Source: Eubacteriaceae bacterium
Lineage (GTDB): Bacteria; Bacillota; Clostridia; Eubacteriales; Eubacteriaceae
DNA length: 48,567 nt
Direction: 5' to 3'
Assembly (NCBI GenBank): GCA_016650045.1
Contig: JAENWK010000007.1
Location: 1-48,567, forward strand
Part shown: in pieces, positions 26,358-35,826 of the stretch
Position numbering within the stretch: position 1 is the first letter of the stretch
Layout: every line of letters starts with the position of its first letter
Program-made: the position numbers and the translations under genes
The notes under the pieces: model-generated
The model's database searches: none
The model's input: the letters and a program-made list of their open reading frames with translations, nothing else
What the model was told of the DNA's origin: nothing

Positions 26358-27020
26358 TTACTTTGATAGAACTTCAAACATATAGTTTTTTGCTGCATCC
26401 TGTTCCCCTTCTTTTTTACTCTTACCAACACCCTTACTAACACACTGACCATTAAGCAGCAAATCAATGTAAAAGGTTTTGTTATGCTCAGGTCCTTCAG
26501 ATTTTTCCAAAACATATTCAATGACATTGTCACTATTCTTTTGGATATGTTCTTGAAGTTCTGTTTTATGATCCTTTACCAAAGCTCCGGATAAAGCCAA
26601 CTGAATATTAGTGTCTAAAAGCCGAAGCACCATTTCCCGGGTGGTTTCAAAATTACTATCCAAAAAAACTGCCCCGATGATTGCCTCAAAGGCATTGGCT
26701 AAATTCGATTTCCGTCGTCGGCCTCCGGTAACAATCTCTCCTTTTCCCAGAAGTATATGATCTCCTAAATAAAGATCATAGGCTGCTTTTGAAAGAGACT
26801 CGGCACATACAATATTGGAACGGATTTTCGTCATCTTACCTTCTGATAATTTATGAGATTCATATAAATACTCACTGATAATCAGTTCCAATACTGCATC
26901 CCCCAAGAATTCCAGCCGCTCGTTATTTTCGGCATTTCCAGCATGAGAGCTGTGGGTTAATGCAATTTTTAAAAATTCTTTTTTTTCAAAACGATATTTG
27001 ATTTTTTCTTCAATCGTCAC
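26358..27020 (-). CDS. rnc: Ribonuclease III
   Basis: 220 residues. RNase III signature NERLEFLGDAVLELI, second acidic patch ANAFEAIIGAVFLD, and a C-terminal double-stranded RNA-binding domain (KTELQEHIQ to EQDAAKNYM). It processes rRNA precursors. The GTG start at 27020 has GGAGG nine bases upstream; a TTG further up lies inside that site. Confidence 0.97.
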   Translation of the reverse strand: MTIEEKIKYRFEKKEFLKIALTHSSHAGNAENNERLEFLGDAVLELIISEYLYESHKLSEGKMTKIRSNIVCAESLSKAAYDLYLGDHILLGKGEIVTGGRRRKSNLANAFEAIIGAVFLDSNFETTREMVLRLLDTNIQLALSGALVKDHKTELQEHIQKNSDNVIEYVLEKSEGPEHNKTFYIDLLLNGQCVSKGVGKSKKEGEQDAAKNYMFEVLSK

Positions 27021-27080
27021 TTGATAACACCTCCTCAAAAGTGAGTGCCGCCGTAATTCAGCGGCACCATTTATTTGTCT

Positions 27081-27305
27081 TTAAGATATTGCAGTTAAAA
27101 TATCTTCAACCGTCTGAATATTTTCCAGAACATCATCGTCAATTTTTATTTTAAATTCATCTTCAAATGCCATAATCAACTCAACAACGTCCAGTGAATC
27201 AGCTTTAAGATCATCAATAAGAGACGTTTCAAGGGTGATTTCCTCAAGCTCAATATCAAGCTGTTCAGCAACAATCTCTCTTATTTTTAATAATCGTTCA
27301 TCCAT
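27081..27305 (-). CDS. acpP: Acyl carrier protein
   Basis: 74 residues. The phosphopantetheine attachment Ser is in [17 protein letters not shown]. It carries acyl chains in fatty acid synthesis. It starts three bases after plsX, whose product uses acyl-ACP. Confidence 0.98.
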   Translation of the reverse strand: MDERLLKIREIVAEQLDIELEEITLETSLIDDLKADSLDVVELIMAFEDEFKIKIDDDVLENIQTVEDILTAIS

Positions 27306-27308
27306 GAT

Positions 27309-28304
27309 TTAAGCCTCCATCTTTTTCGCATTTTCGCTAATTTTTTCTAAAACATCATTTTCAATAAATTTTATACTTTGACGCACTGCATTTTTAATGG
27401 CGAAGGCATCACTGCTGCCATGGGCTTTGATGATACCACCCTTCACCCCTAAAAATGGGGCGCCGCCATATTCTGCATAATCAAACTGTTTTTTAAAGCT
27501 TTTCAGGTTGTTCTTAATCAGAAGACCCCCGATTTTCCCTTTAACATTGCTCATAATTGAGGTTTTAATCCCCTTTAACAGGTAGGCTGCAATCCCTTCA
27601 GTAAGCTTTAAGACAATATTGCCTGTAAAACCATCACAAACCAGAATATCTGCTTCTGTTTCTGGAATATCCCGCGCTTCCACATTGCCCAAAAAATTAA
27701 AGTTACCAGCATCCAGCAGCTCATAGGCTGCTTTCACAAGACTGTTTCCCTTTTTTGCTTCAACGCCAATATTAATAAGACCAACCTTAGGGTCTGTCTT
27801 ACCCAGTACATTTTCAGAATAAATTTTCCCTAACTGGGCAAACTGCTCCAGATATTCAGGTTTGCAATCGGTGTTTGCGCCCGTATCAATGAGTAAAAAA
27901 ACGCCGCCTGTTTTTGGCAGAGTTGCTGCCAATGCCGGACGTTTTATCCCCTTAATGCGGCCTAATTTTAAAATCCCTCCAGCTAATAAAGCTCCGGTGC
28001 TTCCTGCTGAAATAAGCACCGCATTTTCCCTTTTTTTCATTTCTTCGAGAGCAACCACAAGAGAGGAATCCGTTTTACGGCGAATGGCCATTGCTGGTTC
28101 TTCGCTATTTTCAATCACCGTCTCTGCATGGAGAATGGTGATCTTCTCTTTTGGGTAAGTGTATTTTGAAAGCTCTGCTTTTATGGCGTCCTCTCGACCG
28201 ACAAGGGTTAATGCAACATCATATTCATTAACCGCATCAATGGCGCCCTTAACAATTTCGAAAGGGGCATGATCTCCACCCATAGCATCCAGAAATATAT
28301 TCAA
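27309..28304 (-). CDS. plsX: Phosphate acyltransferase PlsX
   Basis: 331 residues. It converts acyl-ACP to acyl-phosphate for phospholipid synthesis. Start region NIFLDAMGGDHAP and later GGVFLLIDTGANTDCKPEYL and CDGFTGNIVLKLTEG. The start codon is TTG 28304 with GGAAGGTG in front. An ATG seven codons upstream has no ribosome binding site and would cover that site. Confidence 0.96.
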   Translation of the reverse strand: MNIFLDAMGGDHAPFEIVKGAIDAVNEYDVALTLVGREDAIKAELSKYTYPKEKITILHAETVIENSEEPAMAIRRKTDSSLVVALEEMKKRENAVLISAGSTGALLAGGILKLGRIKGIKRPALAATLPKTGGVFLLIDTGANTDCKPEYLEQFAQLGKIYSENVLGKTDPKVGLINIGVEAKKGNSLVKAAYELLDAGNFNFLGNVEARDIPETEADILVCDGFTGNIVLKLTEGIAAYLLKGIKTSIMSNVKGKIGGLLIKNNLKSFKKQFDYAEYGGAPFLGVKGGIIKAHGSSDAFAIKNAVRQSIKFIENDVLEKISENAKKMEA

Positions 28305-28369
28305 AAATTCACCTTCCTTTTTCATTCTATGTGATTCAAACCAAAATATTTAATCCCGGATAGAGAAAA

Positions 28370-28389
28370 AACAGAGTATGAACTCTGTT
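28370..28389 (-). terminator. Partial terminator overlapping the rpmF stop
   Basis: Stem AACAGAGT/ACTCTGTT with a four-base loop, followed by TTTTTC on the minus strand. It overlaps the rpmF stop codon and may lower transcription into plsX relative to rpmF. Confidence 0.75.
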
Positions 28390-28568
28390 TATTCGTCGAT
28401 ACTAACAACACTAACATCTTTGTATGTTCCACAAGATTTGCAAACACGATGAGGTAATTTAATCTCACCACATTTTGGACAAGTACTCATACCTGGTACA
28501 GTTAATTTATAATGTGTTCTTCTCTTATCTCTTCGAGATTTAGAAGTTTTTCTCTTTGGTACAGCCAT
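28389..28568 (-). CDS. rpmF: 50S ribosomal protein bL32
   Basis: 59 residues. Typical [19 protein letters not shown] start and a zinc ribbon of four cysteines (CPKC and CKSC). Placed between yceD and plsX, the conserved arrangement that links ribosome and lipid synthesis. ATG 28568 has GGAGGT; the upstream ATG in frame overlaps it. Confidence 0.98.
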   Translation of the reverse strand: MAVPKRKTSKSRRDKRRTHYKLTVPGMSTCPKCGEIKLPHRVCKSCGTYKDVSVVSIDE

Positions 28569-28600
28569 CACTAACACCTCCTATATAAAAGTCATATCAC

Positions 28601-29059
28601 TTACAATAAATTTTTCAGAACTTCAAAACGGGGATCATAATCACCGTTTTTGTCACAACTACATTGTTCGTGATTTAAATTATTGCCACATTTTGGACAC
28701 AAACCCGCACAATCGTCACTACATAAGATACGATAAGGCTCGTTAATATAAATGCATTCTTCAACGATTGGTAAAAGGTTCAGAATAACCTCATCCTCTT
28801 TAACCGTTATTGTTTCCGAATACGCATAGCTACAATCTACCGGGGTTGGTTCCAGGCAACGGGCACAGGGATAGATCATGGTCATCTTCGTCGTTACAGT
28901 CACTAAAAAAGTACCACGTGACAACTTCTCAATGGTTCCACGAACTGAAGCGCCTTCTTCCCCGATTTCTCCTTCAATGTCTTTTAAATCCTCATTTTTC
29001 AGAGTAAAGTCAAAGGGGATCGTTTCATCTTGTAATAGCTTATTGATTTCAAAATTCAT
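28601..29059 (-). CDS. yceD: YceD/DUF177 family protein
   Basis: 152 residues. DUF177 pattern with CARCLEP in the middle and a C-terminal CPKCGNNLNHEQCSC. In E. coli YceD affects 23S rRNA levels, and in plants the homologue is needed for 23S maturation. The extra Cys pairs suggest zinc binding in this lineage. First gene after the strong promoter at 29086-29114. Confidence 0.93.
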   Translation of the reverse strand: MNFEINKLLQDETIPFDFTLKNEDLKDIEGEIGEEGASVRGTIEKLSRGTFLVTVTTKMTMIYPCARCLEPTPVDCSYAYSETITVKEDEVILNLLPIVEECIYINEPYRILCSDDCAGLCPKCGNNLNHEQCSCDKNGDYDPRFEVLKNLL

Positions 29060-29070
29060 TTTATCACTCC

Positions 29071-29114
29071 AAATGGGCAATCATCATTATATAGACGATT
29101 GCCCATTTTGTCAA
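29071..29114 (-). promoter_or_regulatory. Strong promoter with overlapping palindromic operator, yceD-rpmF-plsX operon
   Basis: Perfect TTGACA (29109-29114), a 17-base spacer and TATAAT (29086-29091). A perfect 12-base inverted repeat AAATGGGCAATC/GATTGCCCATTT (arms 29097-29108 and 29071-29082, 14 bases apart) covers the spacer and the start of transcription. This is a typical place for a repressor. The sequence does not match the FapR operator I know. Confidence 0.85.
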
Positions 29115-29129
29115 GTGAAATACTTTACA

Positions 29130-30320
29130 TTATTTAACTAAGGAGAGAGTATCTCTTGCAATCATTAATTCTTCATTGGTTGGAATGACCATGACCTTTA
29201 TTTTAGAATCAGTATCTGAAATAATTATCACTTTTCCCCGGTTGCTGTTGGCAACAGGATCCAGAGTCACACCTAAATATTTCATGTGACTGCAAATCGC
29301 CTGACGAGAGGTTGATGAGTTTTCGCCTAAACCTGCGGTAAAGATAATGCCGTCAACGCCATCCATGGCAGCTACATAAGCGCCAATAGTGGTGCGGACA
29401 CGGTAGTGGAAAATATCCAGAGCTAATTGAGCACGTTTGTTGCCGGTATTGGCAGCGCCTTCAATATCACGAAAATCTGAGCTAATGCCTGAAACTCCAA
29501 GAACACCGGATTCTTTATTCATCATGGTATCCACTTCTTGAATGGTATATCCTTTGCTGACTAGAAATGGCACAATGGCAGGATCAATATCCCCGCAGCG
29601 TGTTCCCATTTCAAGACCGGCAAGTGGGGTTAATCCCATAGAAGTATCAATGGATTTTCCATTACGGATGGCACAAATACTGGCACCATTTCCTAAATGA
29701 CATGAAATCAGTTTTAATTTCTCGATTTTTTCACCCATTAATTCAGCAGCGGCAATGCTTACAAATTTATGAGATGTTCCGTGAAAGCCGTATTTTCTGA
29801 TTTTATACTTTGTATACATTTCATAGGGCAGTGGGTACATATACGCTTCATCCGGTAATGTTTGATGAAAAGCAGTGTCAAAAACAGCAACCATGGGTAC
29901 CCCTGGTAATAATGCCTGACAAGCCCGAATACCAATAAGGTTTGCAGGGTTATGAAGAGGTGCCAATTCAGAACACTCTTCTAATGATTTTATAACAGCA
30001 TCATTGATCACAACAGAAGCTGAGAATGTTTCCGCACCATGAACCGTTCTATGACCAACAGCAGAAATTTCTGTTAAAGTTTTAATAACGCCATGATTGG
30101 GGTTTACCAAGGCAGCCATTAAAATATTCAAAGCTTCCTTATGTGTTTTCATAGGTTGTTCAAATTTAACTTTTTCCTGACCCGGAACTTCATGAATCAA
30201 AACAGATCCCTCAATCCCTATTCTTTCGGCCAAACCTTTAGCTAATACTTCTTCAGTGGACATATCAAGCAGCTGATATTTTAGTGAAGAACTACCACAA
30301 TTAATAACAAGTACATTCAT
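29130..30320 (-). CDS. ackA: Acetate kinase
   Basis: 396 residues. It interconverts acetyl phosphate plus ADP and acetate plus ATP; in acetogens this is the substrate-level ATP step of acetate formation. Motifs [22 protein letters not shown] and [11 protein letters not shown] 30320 gives the family N-terminus, although a TTG two codons upstream has the better-spaced AAGGAG. No phosphotransacetylase gene is adjacent. Confidence 0.98.
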   Translation of the reverse strand: MNVLVINCGSSSLKYQLLDMSTEEVLAKGLAERIGIEGSVLIHEVPGQEKVKFEQPMKTHKEALNILMAALVNPNHGVIKTLTEISAVGHRTVHGAETFSASVVINDAVIKSLEECSELAPLHNPANLIGIRACQALLPGVPMVAVFDTAFHQTLPDEAYMYPLPYEMYTKYKIRKYGFHGTSHKFVSIAAAELMGEKIEKLKLISCHLGNGASICAIRNGKSIDTSMGLTPLAGLEMGTRCGDIDPAIVPFLVSKGYTIQEVDTMMNKESGVLGVSGISSDFRDIEGAANTGNKRAQLALDIFHYRVRTTIGAYVAAMDGVDGIIFTAGLGENSSTSRQAICSHMKYLGVTLDPVANSNRGKVIIISDTDSKIKVMVIPTNEELMIARDTLSLVK

Positions 30321-30380
30321 TAACAATTACTCTCCTTAAGTTTTTAATTGATTACATCACATAACTTCTATATAATAACA

Positions 30381-30389
30381 GTTATACCA
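30381..30389 (-). promoter_or_regulatory. Candidate extended -10 promoter of ackA
   Basis: TGGTATAAC on the minus strand, about 60 bases before the start codon; no good -35 box. Other AT-rich hexamers nearby could serve instead. Confidence 0.4.
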
Positions 30390-30478
30390 AAATAATTCTA
30401 TTAATTTTTTGTACAATTACAGAAATATGGATAAAAAGTGTTAATTTTTTGTCATTTAAAAAAAAAAGGAGGTCTAGT

Positions 30479-31720
30479 GTGAAAATTCTTGGGATTATTA
30501 CCGAATACAATCCTTTTCATAAAGGACACGCCTGGCAGCTTGAAAGCACTAAAAAAAGTTGTGAAGCCGATGGTGTCATGACGCTCATGAGTGGCAGCAT
30601 TACCCAGCGTGGTGACTTTGCCATCATCAATAAATGGCAGCGTACCCAACTGGCTTTAGCTTCCGGAGTGGATCTGGTTTGCGAACTCCCCTTTGGCTAT
30701 GCCTGTCAAAGCGCCGAGGCCTTTGCCCAAGGCGGCGTGAAAATTTTAAACGCCACCGGAGTATGTGATTTTCTTTCCTTCGGGTCTGAACTTGGGTTTT
30801 TGGCACCGCTGAACACCTTGGCTAAAATTCTAGCCCTGGAGTCTCCAGAGTTTAAGCGTCTTCTGACTGAGTCCCTGGGAACTGGTATTTCCTTTCCCAG
30901 GGCCAGAGAACAGACCATTCAAACCCTTTTTGGCCAGGAAATGAGTTCCTTACTTTCTTCCCCCAATAATATTTTGGCCATTGAATATCTTAAAGCCCTG
31001 ATCGTCACCAAAAGCACCATCACTCCGCTGACGGTTAAACGTCAAGGGGCCGGTTATCACAGTCTTGACACTAAAGACTACCTCAGTGCCACTGGCATTC
31101 GAAAAATCCTATTAGAATTTTTAAATACTGATCATTTGGACTCAAATTCCAGACTGACTCTAAAAAATAACCTTCCTTATTCTATAGAGATGCTTTTAAA
31201 AGCCATGAACAATGTCCATTCCCACGGAGACCAGAGTTTTCTTAATGCACTGAGACTGACCATTCTTTCACGGGATGTTGGTCATCTAAAAATCACACCC
31301 TATGTCACTGAAGGTTTAGAACATAAAATCCGGGATGCCGTAAAAATCGAAAAAACCCTGGATGCCCTGGTAGATGCCATTATTTCCAAACGTATTCCCA
31401 AAACCCGGGTTCAGCGGATTTTATGTAACCGGATTTTAGAATTGGATAAAACAACATTATTAAGCTTCCAAGACCCGGGCTTTAGCCCTTACCTGAGGGT
31501 ATTAGGTTTTAATGCTAAGGGTCAGGCAATTCTTCATCAAATAAAAAAACAAGGGGACATTCCGATCCTTACCAATCTGAGCCGGGGTGAACGTTTTCTC
31601 TCTCCTTCTCAGAAAGAAATGTTGTACTATGATATCCGTTCAACGGATTTACATAATCTATTTTATGAAAATGACTATCACTATCACAGGGACTATACCC
31701 AGAGTCCTATCCGAATTTAA
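30479..31720 (+). CDS. tmcAL: tRNA(Met) cytidine acetate ligase TmcAL
   Basis: 413 residues. TmcAL uses ATP and free acetate to make N4-acetylcytidine at the wobble base of elongator tRNA-Met. The nucleotidyltransferase motif is ITEYNPFHKGH; further SGSITQRGDFAI and LPFGYACQSAEAFA are family marks. GTG start at 30479 with GGAGGT five bases before. Divergent from ackA, so the genes for acetate production and for an acetate-using tRNA modification share one intergenic region. Confidence 0.95.
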   Translation: MKILGIITEYNPFHKGHAWQLESTKKSCEADGVMTLMSGSITQRGDFAIINKWQRTQLALASGVDLVCELPFGYACQSAEAFAQGGVKILNATGVCDFLSFGSELGFLAPLNTLAKILALESPEFKRLLTESLGTGISFPRAREQTIQTLFGQEMSSLLSSPNNILAIEYLKALIVTKSTITPLTVKRQGAGYHSLDTKDYLSATGIRKILLEFLNTDHLDSNSRLTLKNNLPYSIEMLLKAMNNVHSHGDQSFLNALRLTILSRDVGHLKITPYVTEGLEHKIRDAVKIEKTLDALVDAIISKRIPKTRVQRILCNRILELDKTTLLSFQDPGFSPYLRVLGFNAKGQAILHQIKKQGDIPILTNLSRGERFLSPSQKEMLYYDIRSTDLHNLFYENDYHYHRDYTQSPIRI

Positions 31721-31765
31721 AAAACCACGGTTGAGATTTATTTTAATCGTTAAAGGAGAACATCG

Positions 31766-33337
31766 ATGCCCAACGACAGAAACAACAAACCTGAATTACC
31801 GAGAAATCCTGAACTCAATCCACCCTGTGGCCCAGTGAAAGGCCAGTATCGCAAAGGTGTTTCAAGCTATAAAGGAATTCCCTATGCCCTGCCTCCTGTC
31901 AGAGAACGGCGATTTAAAGCACCGGAGCCCATGCCACCCTGGGAGGACCTCCGGGACTGCCTGAAACCTGGAAATACGGCGATGCAAATGGGTGGAATTT
32001 TAGTTGATACTCCGGGGACCTATCAAATGGAAGATAAAAGCGAGGATTGTCTTTTCTTAAATGTATGGACACCCGTTAATACCCCAGATGAACGTTATCC
32101 CGTGTATGTTTTTATTCATGGTGGCGCTTTTGCCACAGGATCCAGTACTGAAATGATGTACGATGGCACTCGAATGGCCCAGGAAGGAGTGGTAGTCGTC
32201 ACCATTAATTACCGCCTGGGTGCCCTGGGATTTCTTGCCACCCACGGTCTTTATGAAGAGGCCGGCACCACTGGCAACTACGGATTGCTGGATCAAATCC
32301 AGGCCCTTCGTTGGGTTCAGGAAAACATTGAAGCCTTTGGAGGAGATCCTAAACAGGTCACATTAGGTGGAGAATCAGCCGGCGCTTTTAGCGTCACAGG
32401 GCTGATGCTTTCGCCTCTGGCCAAAGGACTTTTTCATCAGGCCATTGTGGAAAGCGGCTCTATTTTATCAATTGCATGCTTTGCCCCACATAACCGCGGT
32501 GATTTAGAAAAATCCATGGCCAATGGCCAGCTCCTTTGCGAAACATTTGGAGTCAAGGATACCTTCGAGGATTTATATAATCTGAGACGAATTCCTGAAG
32601 ATGCGTTAGCTGCCGCATCCATTGTCAAATCCGACCAATCCACTGCCCCAACGGCTTTTGGTTTTTGGCCAGTCTATGATGGGGTGGTGCTTCCCAAGGA
32701 TCCTGTTAAGGCACTTGCCCAGGGAGAGGTTAATCCTGTCAAGCTTCTGATCGGTTATAACACCAATGAATCCTCATTATTTATTAAAGGACACACAAAT
32801 CCGGGAATATACAAACTGCTGTGTATTGAGATTTTCGGCTCAGAAAAAGCTCGCTTGGTAATGGAACATTTTCCGGTGGACGATGATCACACCCCTTTGG
32901 AACGCATGCTGGAAATCTATACCCATTCGGCTTTTGTGATCGGTATGGTGATGATAGCAAAAAAATATGCATGCCTTGGTGAAGATGTGTTTTTTTATAA
33001 TTTTGATTATGACCCCGCCATTCTAAAAATAGTGGGTTTAAATACCGCCCATGCCATGGAGCTTCCCTTTGTTTTTGGCAATGGCATTGGTCATCATCGC
33101 GCCACTAAATTCAGCAATCTTTCCTGGGTGATGCAAAATTCCTGGGCAAACTTTATTAAAACAGGCAATCCAAATTTTAAAGTGGAATACAAAGGTCAGG
33201 TACCCTGGCCAAAATTCGACCCGGAAAAAAAGAACATCATGGTGTTTGATACCCATTTGTCCAACAAGATTTTGCCCTATCAAGAGGACTTGGCATTTTT
33301 AGAAGAAATCATGTTTGGCACCGAGGAATCAGTTTAA
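31766..33337 (+). CDS. Type B carboxylesterase
   Basis: 523 residues of the alpha/beta-hydrolase carboxylesterase/para-nitrobenzyl esterase family. Oxyanion-hole region FIHGGAFATGS, nucleophile Ser in GGESAGAFS near residue 205, and the catalytic His probably in LNTAHAMELPFVFG. No signal peptide, so cytoplasmic. The natural ester is unknown. The gene follows tmcAL by 45 bases with AAAGGAG, but no functional link is obvious. Confidence 0.92.
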   Translation: MPNDRNNKPELPRNPELNPPCGPVKGQYRKGVSSYKGIPYALPPVRERRFKAPEPMPPWEDLRDCLKPGNTAMQMGGILVDTPGTYQMEDKSEDCLFLNVWTPVNTPDERYPVYVFIHGGAFATGSSTEMMYDGTRMAQEGVVVVTINYRLGALGFLATHGLYEEAGTTGNYGLLDQIQALRWVQENIEAFGGDPKQVTLGGESAGAFSVTGLMLSPLAKGLFHQAIVESGSILSIACFAPHNRGDLEKSMANGQLLCETFGVKDTFEDLYNLRRIPEDALAAASIVKSDQSTAPTAFGFWPVYDGVVLPKDPVKALAQGEVNPVKLLIGYNTNESSLFIKGHTNPGIYKLLCIEIFGSEKARLVMEHFPVDDDHTPLERMLEIYTHSAFVIGMVMIAKKYACLGEDVFFYNFDYDPAILKIVGLNTAHAMELPFVFGNGIGHHRATKFSNLSWVMQNSWANFIKTGNPNFKVEYKGQVPWPKFDPEKKNIMVFDTHLSNKILPYQEDLAFLEEIMFGTEESV

Positions 33338-33452
33338 TATTTTAATCTTATTAAGTGCCCGTTTTTGCTGGGTTCACTTCCGGTCACATCAATCCAAGCC
33401 TCATCCAATCCAAAGAGTTCCACTAAATCAGCATAACGACAATATATTTTAT
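33334..33452 (-). pseudogene. DNA polymerase IV (DinB) fragment
   Basis: The minus-strand frame reads YCRYADLVELFGLDEAWIDV and then TGSE, the conserved palm segment of DinB-type Y-family polymerases, about residues 85-115 of the normal protein. A stop follows within 15 codons. Nothing else of the roughly 400-codon gene remains. It overlaps the esterase stop codon. Confidence 0.85.
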
Positions 33453-33519
33453 CATTTATGATTATTTTTCATTGAATTTAGTTCATTAATCCCTTATACT
33501 AAAGTCAGAGGTGAAAACA

Positions 33520-33771
33520 ATGATTAACGAACAAATTAAGGCATTAAAAAAGCAGTCAAAAATGACTGCAGTTCAATTATCTGAAAAATCCGAGGTGCCT
33601 TTGCCAACCGTTCGTTAAATTCTTTTCGGTGAGACTAAAAACCCAAAATATGAAATGTTGAAAGCCATTGTTGAGGCTTTAAATTATAGGATTCAGCTTG
33701 AACCCATACAAAATGGCGAAAAAAGTTTTTTTCCGAAAAGGAATTCGGCATTGTCAATTTATTTCATTTAA
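33520..33771 (+). pseudogene. XRE-family helix-turn-helix gene interrupted by a stop codon
   Basis: ATG 33520 with an AGAGGTG site opens a frame with MTAVQLSEKSEVPLPTVR. An in-frame TAA (33616-33618) stands where the family has Lys, and the same frame continues ILFGETKNPKYEMLKAIVEAL for 50 more codons. One base change (AAA to TAA) explains it. The intact product would be an 83-residue Cro/CI-type regulator. Confidence 0.85.
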
Positions 33772-33868
33772 TTCCAAATATAAACCGATTTTGCCAAGGG
33801 AATATGACAATATTCGTATCACAGGAAAAGTCCTGTCAAAATATGAAAAAAGAAAAGGAGAATAAAAA

Positions 33869-34342
33869 ATGCCAAAAATGTCAAGCATCAAACTTTTAAA
33901 ACAGAATGAACAACCCATCATATCCATTCGTACCAAAACGAGTGTTGAGCAATTACCCCATTTAATTGATGAAAGCAACCGTAAAATGGCCGCCTACCTC
34001 AATGAGCTCAATGAAACCTTATCAGATGTTCCTTTTGTAGCTTACCATGATATTACTGACAATGAAGCATTGGATGTGGAAATTGGGTTTCCTGTGGCCA
34101 ATCCCATTCCCGAAAAAGGCGATATTAAATCCGGAACAATTCCAGCCGGCCTGTTAATTTTTTCAATGAATCGAGGACCTTATAATAAAATGAAACCATT
34201 GCACCGAGAAATGTTGCAGTGGATCGAAAAAAATGGTTTTGAAGGGACTGGAACGGTTTACGAATATTATTATAATGACACCTCCTATCTTGAAATTGAA
34301 TTATTGACTAAAATTATTATGCCGTTAAAACAAACAGTTTAA
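33869..34342 (+). CDS. GyrI-like / effector-binding domain protein
   Basis: 157 residues. A stand-alone bacterial transcription activator effector-binding (GyrI-like) domain: PIISIRTKTSVEQLPHLIDE, a central VEIGFPVANPIP, and a C-terminal EIELLTKIIMPLK. Such domains bind small hydrophobic ligands, and SbmC/GyrI members protect gyrase. It has an AAGGAG site. The broken XRE gene is 100 bases upstream. Confidence 0.88.
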   Translation: MPKMSSIKLLKQNEQPIISIRTKTSVEQLPHLIDESNRKMAAYLNELNETLSDVPFVAYHDITDNEALDVEIGFPVANPIPEKGDIKSGTIPAGLLIFSMNRGPYNKMKPLHREMLQWIEKNGFEGTGTVYEYYYNDTSYLEIELLTKIIMPLKQTV

Positions 34343-34578
34343 ATTTTCTGTATTTATAGCAAAAGCTGACAAAATGCGGTATATTGTACAACACTATGAC
34401 AAAATGCAATGATGCAAATGTGGCAAATGACCGCTTCGCATCTTTTTTTATGCAAATGGCTGATTCTTTTTCTGAGGCACTCAATGAAATCATTGGCAAA
34501 ACAAAAACAATCAATAGTTCTTTAAAACGCATTGTGTATATTAAACCACTGAGAATTATAGCCTGATCTGAAAGGTTC

Positions 34579-34962
34579 CTAATCTATTTCACCATGGACT
34601 TCCTTATCTTTAACGCTTTTTATTGTATTTTCATCATCAAGCATCAGCACCTTGGGTTTAAACTGAGGTGCTTCTTTTTTGTCTAACATGGCATAGGAGA
34701 TAATAATGACTTTGTCCCCTATTTGGACCAGTCTGGCAGCAGCTCCGTTAACACAGATAACACCGCTGCCTCTTTCCCCTTCAATAGTATAGGTTTCGAA
34801 TCTTTCTCCGTTATTCACATTAACAACCTGAACCCGTTCCCCAGGAAGTATGTCCGATTTTTCCAATAATTCCACATCAATAGTAATACTCCCCACATAA
34901 TTTATATTGGCTTCGGTTATTGTTCCTCGATGTAGCTTTGATTTAAAAAGTGTTATGTACAT
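34579..34962 (-). CDS. panD: Aspartate 1-decarboxylase
   Basis: 127 residues. It makes beta-alanine for pantothenate. The self-cleavage site Gly24-Ser25 is in NYVGSITID; cleavage gives the pyruvoyl cofactor. [19 protein letters not shown] is the conserved C-terminal half. Last gene of panG-panB-panC-panD, 18 bases after panC. Confidence 0.98.
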   Translation of the reverse strand: MYITLFKSKLHRGTITEANINYVGSITIDVELLEKSDILPGERVQVVNVNNGERFETYTIEGERGSGVICVNGAAARLVQIGDKVIIISYAMLDKKEAPQFKPKVLMLDDENTIKSVKDKEVHGEID

Positions 34963-34980
34963 TTCATCCCCGCTTACTAT

Positions 34981-35823
34981 TTATTCTAGAATAATGTTGT
35001 CAATCAGTCTTGTATCCCCAAAACGCACTGCCACTGCTGCCAAAGCCGGAGCTTCAATTTTTTTTATTGCTTCCAGGGTATTAAAATCAAGAATATCCAC
35101 ATAATCAATATCAGCCAGAGGCATGGTATTGATTCCATCAGATATGACCGCCTTTAATATTTTCACATCCGTTTCTCCAGTTTTCCAGAGATTCCTCGCA
35201 CGATTTAACGCCTGGCTTAAAATCAGCGCTTGTTTTCTTTCTTCCGGATTTAATCCGACATTTCTGGAGCTCAGTGCGAGTCCGTCGGTCTCTCTGACAA
35301 TCGGGCAGGCCACAATGGTGACCTGCATATGAAGATCTCGAACCATTTTTTTGATCACCGCAAGCTGTTGGGCATCTTTTTGACCAAAATAGGCCTTGTG
35401 AGGGCTAACGATATTAAACAGAGTGTTCACAACGGTGGTCACCCCTTTAAAATGTGCGGGTCTGGAACTTCCGCAAAGTTTTTTGGTGATGGCACCTTCA
35501 ACTTCAACAAAGGTAGAGGCACCAATCGGATATATTTCCCTGGCATCCGGGAAAAATAGAATATCCGCACCTGCTCCCTCAGCCAGTCTGGCATCCCTGT
35601 CCAAATCCCTTGGATAGGTTTCAAAATCCTCTCCCGGACCAAACTGAGTGGGATTAACAAAAATACTGACCACAGTGATATCATTTTCTGAGCTAGCTTT
35701 TTCAATCAGAGAAAGATGCCCTTCATGAAGAAAGCCCATGGTGGGTACAAAACCAATGGCTTTATTTTCCCCATATTCATTGATTGTGTTTCTTAGTATG
35801 TCAATATTCTTAATAATTTTCAT
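34981..35823 (-). CDS. panC: Pantothenate synthetase
   Basis: 280 residues. It joins pantoate and beta-alanine with ATP. Motifs VPTMGFLHEGHLSLI (HxGH), FVNPTQFGPGEDF and LALSSRNVGL. It follows panB by three bases, so is co-translated. Confidence 0.98.
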   Translation of the reverse strand: MKIIKNIDILRNTINEYGENKAIGFVPTMGFLHEGHLSLIEKASSENDITVVSIFVNPTQFGPGEDFETYPRDLDRDARLAEGAGADILFFPDAREIYPIGASTFVEVEGAITKKLCGSSRPAHFKGVTTVVNTLFNIVSPHKAYFGQKDAQQLAVIKKMVRDLHMQVTIVACPIVRETDGLALSSRNVGLNPEERKQALILSQALNRARNLWKTGETDVKILKAVISDGINTMPLADIDYVDILDFNTLEAIKKIEAPALAAVAVRFGDTRLIDNIILE

Positions 35824-35826
35824 ACC

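Noticed and set aside
34384-34566. 60-codon plus-strand frame between the GyrI-like gene and panD
   Set aside because: No ribosome binding site, no recognisable domain and an equally open antisense frame. Two TGACAAAATGC copies 29 bases apart (34368, 34397) lie at its start, but are too short to interpret.
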